NCBI GenBank assembly: GCA_016194305.1
Contig: JACQBW010000005.1
Span: 1 to 64,000, forward strand
DNA from: Nitrospirota bacterium
Lineage (GTDB): Bacteria > Nitrospirota > Nitrospiria > JACQBW01
DNA: 64,000 nucleotides
Direction of reading: 5' to 3'
Under the pieces are notes generated by a model. That model saw nothing but the letters and a program-made list of their open reading frames with translations. It was not told the origin of the DNA and searched no databases. Of this stretch, positions 57,788-64,000 are shown in pieces. Numbering within the stretch: position 1 is the first letter of the stretch; every line of letters begins with the position of its first letter. The translations under genes were made by a program, and so were the position numbers.

Positions 57788-60358
57788 TTACTCATATTGC
57801 ACCGCTTCCCGAATGTTCTCTCCCGCCTTATTTTTGGCCGGTATAAACGCGGCCAAAAGTGCGGTGGCGGTGACAATCATAAAAGTCCTGAAGTAAATCA
57901 TCGGCGACAGATCAAATTGAATGGTCCAGAAAAAAGATTGTTTGTTGATCACATGAATCAGAATTAGCGAAAGCGCTGTTCCTCCAACTCCGCCCAAAAG
58001 ATTGGCCACGAGGATGATCCACAGCGCTTCCATCAGAACCAATACGCCGATCTGGTTGCGGGAAGCGCCGATCGATCTCAAAATGCCGATTTCCCTCTTC
58101 TGATCCAAAAGGTTCGCCATCAGCATATTAATGACCCCCAGGAGAGAGATGAGAATCGTAATCCATTCCAGAACGCGGGTCACCGAAAATGTCTGATCAA
58201 AGATTTCAAGGACTTTGGATCGAATTTCCTGGTTGGAGATGACAATCATCTCCTCGCCGTTTAGAATCGATTCTAATTTCTCTTTAACTTCGCTTTCTCT
58301 CTTATGAAGGTCCCCCTTCTTTACAAGATAGACCGCCAGAATATTGAGCCGTTCATCTTTCCAATATTTTAGATATGCCGAACGGTCCATGACGACTTTT
58401 CCTCCCTGGGTCGTATAGTCATAAAAAATACCTCCAATCCGGAACGGAATCGATCCCGCAGGGCTGTTTAATTTCAGAATGTCGCCTTCATTTAAATGAT
58501 GTTGCAATGAAAAACTTTCAGAAATCAAAATCACTTTACCCTGAATGGCTTCTTCCATTTTTTGGGAAGCATTCCCGCTTGTAAAGAGATATTGACTCTG
58601 TTCAAGGTGAACCTGGAGAAGTCTCGAATCCAGACGAAAGGGTCTGTTCTGATACATCAGATGTTCTTCGCGGAAAAGATCAACCGCCGCCACCCCGTTT
58701 ACTCTTTTTATCTTTTCGGCAAGATCAGGCAAAATCAGGGGTAAGTCACCCGGATTGAGCCACTCTTTCGGTTCAACAATCAGATCCGCTTTGACCGTCT
58801 GATTAAACCAGATCTCAAGGGTTTTCCGAAAGCTCGAGATCATCAAAGTGACGCTGATGACCAGGCTGACGCTGATCATCAGGGTCGCAATCCCGATTCC
58901 ATTGCGGGTCGATTGCTGGAAAAAACCTGAACCAGCCACCTTGAGAAAGACCATTTTCTCATTTAAAAATGGAGAACGGAGTATCCTGTAAAGAACGTAA
59001 AGGGTCGATGGGATCATCAATGAAGTCCCGGCCAGGAGAAAGAGGGCTGAGAGATAACCAAAAACCGGAACCTGATGATAGGGAGGAAGTTTCGAAAAAA
59101 ACCAGGAAAATATCAAAAGAATCCCTCCCGCGGCCAGGAGCGATAGGGAGAGTCGAGGAGGCCGGATCTCTCCAGCCCGGTTTAAATTATCCCGGAGTTT
59201 TACCCGGGACGCTTCCCATGCCGGGAAAGCCGCTGCAAGGAGTGAAACGCACAGACCGATCGAAAGGCTGAGTAATCCGGTAGTGAAAGAAACAGAGATA
59301 CTTTGAGTAAAGACCTTGAGATAGAGCGAAGTAATCGTCAGCGCGACTGCTTTTAAGACAAAATGGGCGATCCATATACCCAGGCCAATCCCCAAAACCG
59401 AACCGATAAATCCGATGACAAAGGCTTCCATGAGAATGAGACGGAAGACTTCCCGTCCGGATACGCCAAGCATTCTGATGATGCCGATTTCAACTTTTCT
59501 CCGGACGACCAGGAACGACATGGTGTTATAAATTAAAAACATTCCGACCAGAATTGAAATCTCGCTCAGCGCTTTAATGTTGAGATTAAACGATCCGAGA
59601 AGACTGTCGATCATTTGCTTCTCATCACCCGGACTCTGAATCTGAAGGCCTGGCAATGCAGTCGTCAGCGCTTCTTTCATCGCTTCGCCTGAAACCCCCT
59701 CGTCAAGTTGAATGTGAATACGGTCCAGCCGACCCAGTTTGTGAAAGAGGAGCTGGGAAGCAGCGATATCCATCATGACAAAATAACCTCCGTACGGGGG
59801 AGGGAGCTCATTTTCAAATTGAATGATCCCGACCACCCGGGTTTCGACGACTTCGGAACCCAGATGGAGCACAAAAGTGGAACCGGTATTGAGATGGAAT
59901 CGCTTGGCCAGAAACGGAGTAATCATGATGGCGGCGGGTTTTAACAAAACGTTCAACCCGGGAGTCTCGGGAGAATTCTCCTGACCTGGTTTTTCTGGAT
60001 GACCCAGCGCATCCGAAACCATGTCGCGCCCAAGCACCATCACTTCCTCTTTCTCCTTCTTTTCCCCGACCCAAACAGATTGAAGTGTGACCGGCATCGC
60101 TCCTTTTACCCCCGGCAGATGCCTCACTTTGACAATCTCCTCTTCGGAAAATCCGGCGACACCCCCTTTCACTTCCAGTTCACCGTGACCGGCAACCTGT
60201 TCGATCGTCCATTTGAAGGAATCGCGGATATTTTGGTTGGCGATTTGAACCGAAGTAAATAGAGCAACCCCAAAGGCAATTCCCGTAAGGGTCAGGAGCG
60301 CATTCAGCTTGAGAAGTTTGTAGTGGGAAAAACTCCAGATTTTCAGGAGTGGAATCAT
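57788..60358 (-). CDS. ABC transporter permease with two FtsX domains
   Basis: This 856-residue permease has an N-terminal helix, a periplasmic MacB-like domain, a first FtsX core (SILVGMFLIYNTMSFLVVRRKVEIGIIRMLGVSGREVFRLILMEAFVIGFIGSVLGIGLGIW), and after a second periplasmic domain another FtsX core (LEWITILISLLGVINMLMANLLDQKREIGILRSIGASRNQIGVLVLMEALW). Such double-FtsX permeases belong to the AttF/LolCE-like group. It starts 14 bases after the ATPase gene ends and is followed by the lipocalin-like gene. Likely role: extracting a lipid or lipoprotein from the inner membrane. Confidence 0.9.
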   Translation of the reverse strand: MIPLLKIWSFSHYKLLKLNALLTLTGIAFGVALFTSVQIANQNIRDSFKWTIEQVAGHGELEVKGGVAGFSEEEIVKVRHLPGVKGAMPVTLQSVWVGEKKEKEEVMVLGRDMVSDALGHPEKPGQENSPETPGLNVLLKPAAIMITPFLAKRFHLNTGSTFVLHLGSEVVETRVVGIIQFENELPPPYGGYFVMMDIAASQLLFHKLGRLDRIHIQLDEGVSGEAMKEALTTALPGLQIQSPGDEKQMIDSLLGSFNLNIKALSEISILVGMFLIYNTMSFLVVRRKVEIGIIRMLGVSGREVFRLILMEAFVIGFIGSVLGIGLGIWIAHFVLKAVALTITSLYLKVFTQSISVSFTTGLLSLSIGLCVSLLAAAFPAWEASRVKLRDNLNRAGEIRPPRLSLSLLAAGGILLIFSWFFSKLPPYHQVPVFGYLSALFLLAGTSLMIPSTLYVLYRILRSPFLNEKMVFLKVAGSGFFQQSTRNGIGIATLMISVSLVISVTLMISSFRKTLEIWFNQTVKADLIVEPKEWLNPGDLPLILPDLAEKIKRVNGVAAVDLFREEHLMYQNRPFRLDSRLLQVHLEQSQYLFTSGNASQKMEEAIQGKVILISESFSLQHHLNEGDILKLNSPAGSIPFRIGGIFYDYTTQGGKVVMDRSAYLKYWKDERLNILAVYLVKKGDLHKRESEVKEKLESILNGEEMIVISNQEIRSKVLEIFDQTFSVTRVLEWITILISLLGVINMLMANLLDQKREIGILRSIGASRNQIGVLVLMEALWIILVANLLGGVGGTALSLILIHVINKQSFFWTIQFDLSPMIYFRTFMIVTATALLAAFIPAKNKAGENIREAVQYE

Positions 60359-60371
60359 GACTGAAGGCCTT

Positions 60372-61061
60372 TTACTTTGAAATCTGGATTTCCCCGTCTT
60401 TCATCGAAAATATCCGATCTCCAAATGACGCAGCCTCCTGACTATGGGTCGCCATCAGAAGAGTCATTTGCCGCTCTTTCGAAAGGGACTGGATTAACCC
60501 CAGAATCTCGTTCCCCATTCTTGAATCCAGATTTCCGGTCGGCTCATCCGCAAGGAGAAGAGTCGGAGAATGAACGAGAGCCCGTGCGATTGCCACCCGC
60601 TGCTGTTCTCCCCCGGAAAGCTCCCGTGGCAGGGCATTGCTCTTTTCCGTGAGCCCCAGCCGGTCAAGAAATTCTGCAACTTTTCGATGGATCTCTTTCC
60701 GGAACATTCTATTCAGAACAAGCGGAAGGGAAATATTTTCATGGACGGTCAGGGTGGGAAGAAGATTGAAGAACTGGAATATGACCCCAATTTTCGTTCT
60801 GCGGTATAATGTCCAGTTTTGGTCGGTGAATTGCTCTGTGGATTTTCCCTCAAGCCAGATTTCTCCCGAGTCGGGAAGATCCAGACCTCCGATCAGATTG
60901 ATGAGAGAGCTTTTTCCGCATCCACTCGGACCCATGAGTATACAGAATTCGCCAGAATCAATGGAGAGGGTAATATTTTTGAGGGCATGAATTTTCTCCG
61001 ATCCCTGGAGGTAGTTCCGGGAGACGTTTTTCAATTCAATTATTTTGGATCGAGATACCAA
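60372..61061 (-). CDS. LolD-like ABC transporter ATPase
   Basis: The 229-residue ATPase has Walker A GPSGCGKSS, the signature LSGGEQQR, Walker B LLLADEPT and the typical LolD/MacB end DRIFSMKDGEI. It probably powers the double-FtsX permease downstream. The start appears to be a TTG at 61061. It begins 13 bases after the HD protein gene stop, and the group (HD protein, ATPase, permease, lipocalin-like) is on one strand with short gaps. Confidence 0.92.
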   Translation of the reverse strand: MVSRSKIIELKNVSRNYLQGSEKIHALKNITLSIDSGEFCILMGPSGCGKSSLINLIGGLDLPDSGEIWLEGKSTEQFTDQNWTLYRRTKIGVIFQFFNLLPTLTVHENISLPLVLNRMFRKEIHRKVAEFLDRLGLTEKSNALPRELSGGEQQRVAIARALVHSPTLLLADEPTGNLDSRMGNEILGLIQSLSKERQMTLLMATHSQEAASFGDRIFSMKDGEIQISK

Positions 61062-61073
61062 AAGATTCTCAGA

Positions 61074-62480
61074 TTAAACATTGGTTGGAATGGAAGCGTC
61101 ACCGCCTCCCAATACTTTTTCGATGGCTTCGGAGAGTTGTTCGTCATAATCATGGCTGAGCGTAAAAATCCTGCATTGGTAAATTCGGGCAGGGATATAG
61201 TCAAAAAATTCCCACAAGGCCTCTTTAGAGACCCTTTTATTGGAAGGATTATAGATATAGATCTGCTGTTCCCCCATCATGAGCGGATTGATCGGCCTGG
61301 GATCCTGACCCGGCATATCCACTTGAAAAATTAAATCTTTCAGTGCGGGAGGGAGCACTTTTCGTATCTTTCTCTCCAGTTCTTCGGATTCGATCATCCG
61401 ATTCCCTTTTTCAGGACTTTTCATCGATAAGGTCGTTTCGAACGCCATTTTCCATTTGATCTGCCGGTTGAGAATTTTTTCCCATTCCAAACCGAGTCTT
61501 CGTTTTTCTTTTTCCTTTGAAACTTTCCATTTTCGGACCTCTTCGATCAAATACCAGTCCGTGAGGGTAAGATAGTCGCTCATCTGCTCAATCGGGTTCT
61601 TGGGGAGAATCTGCTGGATGGTCGGCTGAAAAATCTCCTTGAGATGAAGGTCGATCGCGCGGGTCGTCCGGTGATAATAGACATTGGAATACATGTAGAG
61701 ACGGCAGTTCAAAAACATGTTGAGTGCCGGAAAACCAGACCGGTGCAATGTCAGACCTTTTTCGGTAAAAAAAGTGTAATAAATCAACCTGTCCAGATCG
61801 ACCGGCCCTATTGCGACGCCGCACATGTACGCGTCTCTTAAAACATAATCGAGATTGTCGGCCGTATATATTCCCCCCAGTAGCGGCTGAAGGAAGGTCA
61901 GCCACTGTGGAAAGTTCTTCTTGTCCTTTTGGTAATCTTTCTTTATCAGAAACGCAATTTGTTCAGGAATCAGTTTTTCTCCCGGTCGAAAAGGCCCCGT
62001 AGGACTTCGTCGTATTTTCTTGATAAGCGGTCCGAGCTCCTGGGTAATAATTTTCTGACTGATATCTTCGTGGGTCAGATGAAATTGTTCCAGAAAATTA
62101 TGATCAAAAAAATGGCAAAAGGGACCATGTCCGGAATCATGCAGTAGCGCCGCGACTCTCAAGACCTCCTCCACATACTCGAAAGAAGGAGGATTCTTGA
62201 TCACGGTCTTCAGGGAGGGGTACAGGCGTTTTGCAAAGCGGCTGGCAATATGCATCGCTCCGAGAGAGTGCGGAAATCGGGTATGTTCGGCGGAAGGATA
62301 GACCCATCGCGCGCTCTGGAGCTGATAAACATATCTTAACCGTTGTACCCAGGGGGTATCGATCAGATCTTTTTCAGTCGATTCTTCGACGCTTCCTGAA
62401 CCAGGAATGGTAAAGGGAATATATTCATGAACCGGGTCTGCAAACATCGCTACCCCTTCGTATGATTTTTTCCAGGTCAT
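61074..62480 (-). CDS. HD-domain phosphohydrolase (SAMHD1/dGTPase-like)
   Basis: This protein of 468 residues (ATG at 62480; GGGAG upstream) has the H...HD...D metal site: TRFPHSLGAMHIA, LLHDSGHGPFCHFFDH and later DNLDYVLRDAYM. The order QRLRYVYQLQSARWVYPSAEHTRFPHSLG is typical of SAMHD1-type dNTP triphosphohydrolases and their bacterial relatives. Substrate may be a dNTP or another phosphorylated nucleotide; some family members are anti-phage. It is the first gene of the group with the LolD-like ATPase, though the functional link is unclear. Confidence 0.88.
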   Translation of the reverse strand: MTWKKSYEGVAMFADPVHEYIPFTIPGSGSVEESTEKDLIDTPWVQRLRYVYQLQSARWVYPSAEHTRFPHSLGAMHIASRFAKRLYPSLKTVIKNPPSFEYVEEVLRVAALLHDSGHGPFCHFFDHNFLEQFHLTHEDISQKIITQELGPLIKKIRRSPTGPFRPGEKLIPEQIAFLIKKDYQKDKKNFPQWLTFLQPLLGGIYTADNLDYVLRDAYMCGVAIGPVDLDRLIYYTFFTEKGLTLHRSGFPALNMFLNCRLYMYSNVYYHRTTRAIDLHLKEIFQPTIQQILPKNPIEQMSDYLTLTDWYLIEEVRKWKVSKEKEKRRLGLEWEKILNRQIKWKMAFETTLSMKSPEKGNRMIESEELERKIRKVLPPALKDLIFQVDMPGQDPRPINPLMMGEQQIYIYNPSNKRVSKEALWEFFDYIPARIYQCRIFTLSHDYDEQLSEAIEKVLGGGDASIPTNV

Positions 62481-62644
62481 ATCGAAAATCACTCCCGATT
62501 AAATGAATAGGTTCTTAAATAGCAAATAGCGCTATTATGTATCAATTTTTTGAATTGTCAACTTGACTGATTCCCGGAAGTTTTTATCGAAAAAAGACCT
62601 CTCTGCCGGTGGAGGAATAAAAAGAGTAAAAGGTTGGGGAAAAA

Positions 62645-62694
62645 TGAAACATGAAACAAATGTTTTAGTGTTGAAACAAATAGAACATGAAATA
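62645..62694. promoter_or_regulatory. TGAAACA repeat array, likely activator sites
   Basis: TGAAACA occurs at 62645-62651, 62652-62658 and 62672-62678, with TGAAATA at 62688-62694. The second copy and TGTTTTA (62661-62667) form a near-inverted repeat. The array ends about 50 bases upstream of the -24 element, a normal distance for an enhancer-binding protein. Confidence 0.55.
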
Positions 62695-62742
62695 AATTTT
62701 ATAAATATTTGATTTAATTAACTATTATATAAAATAAAATTC

Positions 62743-62756
62743 GGCACATTTATTGC
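62743..62756 (+). promoter_or_regulatory. Sigma-54-like -24/-12 promoter of the CBS gene
   Basis: CGGCAC-ATTTA-TTGCA matches TGGCAC-N5-TTGCW at all but the first base, with GG and GC ten bases apart. Transcription would start near 62768, with the AAGGAGG ribosome-binding site at 62791 and the ATG at 62803. Confidence 0.7.
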
Positions 62757-62802
62757 ATTACTTATGGTCACTATCTGATCAACTCTCTTTAAGGAGGAAA
62801 GA

Positions 62803-63192
62803 ATGGTTAAAGTAAAAGAGATCATGACAAAAAACCCGGTCAAGGTGGACGCCAATAAAACCGTGCGGGAAGCCATTAATATCATGTCTGAAAAGAAGAT
62901 CGGCAGTCTCTTGGTTTATAAAGACCATGAAATTGTGGGAATCTTGGAAGAAAACGATATTATCAAGAACGTTTTGGTAAAAGATCTAAACCCCTATGTC
63001 GTTAAAGTGGAAGCAGTAATGTCCGTTCCGTTTGTCATTCACGAGGAAAAAGGGGATAACGAAGCCAGCGATATGATGTTTCAACATAAAGTCCGTCATC
63101 TGGCGGTTTCTGTCAATGGTAAAGTCGGAGGCGTTGTTTCAATGCAGGACCTCCTGAGACCGGTTTACACGGGCCGATCTCTCTGGACTTAA
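62803..63192 (+). CDS. CBS-pair domain protein
   Basis: This 129-residue protein is a stand-alone pair of CBS domains: VKEIMTKNPVKVDANKTVREAINIMSEKKIGSLLVYKDHEIVGILEENDII and VEAVMSVPFVIHEEKGDNEASDMMFQHKVRHLAVSVNGKVGGVVSMQDLLR. CBS pairs bind adenosine nucleotides and act as energy sensors. Because there is no attached enzyme it must regulate a partner. The very good ribosome-binding site and the -24/-12 promoter suggest strong, condition-dependent expression. Confidence 0.93.
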   Translation: MVKVKEIMTKNPVKVDANKTVREAINIMSEKKIGSLLVYKDHEIVGILEENDIIKNVLVKDLNPYVVKVEAVMSVPFVIHEEKGDNEASDMMFQHKVRHLAVSVNGKVGGVVSMQDLLRPVYTGRSLWT

Positions 63193-63243
63193 TTTTTGCC
63201 AAATCTGATTTTGAATATTTATTCTTGAATCTGGAAAAGAGTA

Positions 63244-63369
63244 ATGATACTGATCGATCTTTACGTCATTTTTGGGTTGGGACTTCTTGCGGCCGCATTC
63301 CTCTTGGGCCGTCAGCTAAAAGGTGCCCCGGCGAGAACGGCTTCCCGTCGTAGAAAGATTAAAGGGTAG
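63244..63369 (+). CDS. Small 41-residue membrane protein
   Basis: A short frame from the ATG at 63244 encodes one hydrophobic helix (LIDLYVIFGLGLLAAAFLLG) and a basic tail (KGAPARTASRRRKIKG). AAAGAG precedes the start. It lies 52 bases after the CBS gene in the same direction, and its last codons overlap the 3' end of the convergent TPR gene. Size, topology and position suggest a real small protein, perhaps co-expressed with the CBS protein, but it has no family match that I recognise. Confidence 0.45.
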   Translation: MILIDLYVIFGLGLLAAAFLLGRQLKGAPARTASRRRKIKG

Positions 63370-64000
63370 CCAGTGACCTTCCCGCTTTCCACCTCCATTT
63401 TCGGTCGATCTGCTTCTTGTAAGAAGGCGAAATTTTGTAGGCCTCGATCGACCGCCTGAAGCTTTTTGCCGCGTTCTCCCTGTCTCCCAGCGCAAGCTGA
63501 GCAATCCCCAAATGATAATAGCCCTCCGAACTCGATGTATGAATCGAGCAAAATGTTTCTAACATTTGAAGTCCGCTTTGATATTCTCTTGCATTAAGCA
63601 GGAATTCCCCCAACTTCAAATACGGTTCCCCATACTGGAATCGCGGATCCATTCGAATCGTCGCCATAAGATGATCTTTTCCTTCTTTTTCCCGCCCGCT
63701 CGCAAGATAAGCAAGCCCAAGGTAATAGTGGACATCGGGAAAATCTTTCATTTTTTGAAATGCCGCTTCCAGGGGAGGAATGGCATTCCGGGGATCTCCA
63801 TTTAAAATAAATGCGCGGCCAAGGGCAACCTGTGATGGCGCGTCATGGGGATTAATTCTTAAGACGCGGTTAAGCTCACCGATTTCGAGCTTACGCCGGA
63901 ACCACCGGTTCACTTGAGGGAAAAAGCCAAAATACCGCCAGTCGAGGGCGCCATAGAATAGGAGAAGGAGAACAATGATCAAAACCGGACTCCCGGTTAA
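63359..64000 (-). CDS. TPR-repeat protein, 5' end off the window
   Basis: This protein has an N-terminal helix (VLIIVLLLLFYGALDW) and then five or six tetratricopeptide units (for example PSQVALGRAFILNGDPRNAIPPLEAAFQ and GYYHLGIAQLALGDRENAAKSFRRSIEA). A TTG at 63982 could be a start, but the frame remains open to the window's end (L-T-G-S-P-V before it), so the gene probably begins beyond position 64000. TPR proteins of this sort are periplasmic or inner-membrane scaffolds. Its 3' end overlaps the small forward-strand frame by 11 bases. Confidence 0.8.
   Translation of the reverse strand, partial: LTGSPVLIIVLLLLFYGALDWRYFGFFPQVNRWFRRKLEIGELNRVLRINPHDAPSQVALGRAFILNGDPRNAIPPLEAAFQKMKDFPDVHYYLGLAYLASGREKEGKDHLMATIRMDPRFQYGEPYLKLGEFLLNAREYQSGLQMLETFCSIHTSSSEGYYHLGIAQLALGDRENAAKSFRRSIEAYKISPSYKKQIDRKWRWKAGRSLATL

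Larger units (their letters stand above)
62493..62802. other. 310-bp AT-rich intergenic region upstream of the CBS gene
   Basis: No gene is seen. The left part would be the promoter region of the HD protein gene. The right part holds a TGAAACA array and a -24/-12 promoter, listed next. Confidence 0.6.

Overview
The window comes from a Gram-negative bacterium with a strongly metal- and electron-transfer-oriented gene set. Outer-membrane barrels, lipoproteins with lipoboxes, lspA, ComEC and type IV pilus ATPases show the cell type. I counted 75 CXXCH haem motifs in four proteins, and there is a very large multicopper oxidase and a metal ABC uptake operon. A chemolithotrophic or metal-oxidising Nitrospirota-like organism would fit, but no marker gene here fixes the taxonomy, so that is inference. 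There are no rRNA genes, no CRISPR arrays and no tRNA that I could recognise.

Layout. 1-8.4 kb: a RidA fragment at the left edge, a MazF-type toxin-antitoxin pair, a UDP-glucuronate decarboxylase-type epimerase, a CHASE-PAS-GAF-GGDEF-EAL protein, DUF302, a 142-bp inverted-repeat element, MarR, a small zinc-ribbon protein and a phospholipase D/cardiolipin synthase. 8.4-14 kb: a 1645-residue multicopper oxidase of MofA-like size and architecture, with a strong terminator and a 568-bp upstream region holding a sigma-54-like promoter and a CRP-type palindrome. 14-21.9 kb: a response regulator, a mercuric-reductase-like flavoprotein with a TVP38 membrane protein, a CPBP protease, a quinone oxidoreductase, small envelope proteins and a RES/Xre toxin-antitoxin pair. 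21.9-30.5 kb: an RND efflux pair, then an operon with a pilus ATPase, a zinc-ribbon protein, a CheY-like regulator and the DUF2844/DUF3443 pair; the DUF3443 protein looks like a bacterial pepsin. 30.6-36.7 kb: a six-gene metal-uptake operon (porin, three substrate-binding proteins, ATPase with a His-rich tail, permease). 37-46.2 kb: the electron-transfer locus. 46.4-51.3 kb: rluD-lspA-ileS and a VanZ protein. 51.4-64 kb: a four-haem protein, ComEC, a second pilus ATPase with fused zinc ribbons, an AttEFGH-like ABC/lipocalin set, an HD phosphohydrolase, a CBS-domain protein and a TPR protein.

Most interesting system. At 37-46 kb a 33-CXXCH protein, an 11-CXXCH protein, a TPR-barrel outer-membrane lipoprotein, a membrane protein with two H-X13-H helices (the spacing of di-haem cytochrome b) and a 27-CXXCH protein lie together on one strand. 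I infer a complete wire: quinone pool, di-haem b protein, periplasmic 27-haem protein, barrel, cell-surface 11/33-haem proteins. The 33-haem protein appears to be the 11-haem protein with 22 haem sites inserted by tandem amplification of a 306-bp unit. Sigma-54-like (-24/-12) promoters precede both cytochrome transcription units, the multicopper oxidase and the CBS gene. CRP-type TGTGA-N6-TCACA sites precede the oxidase and the metal-uptake operon. This suggests one co-regulated metal and electron-transfer programme.
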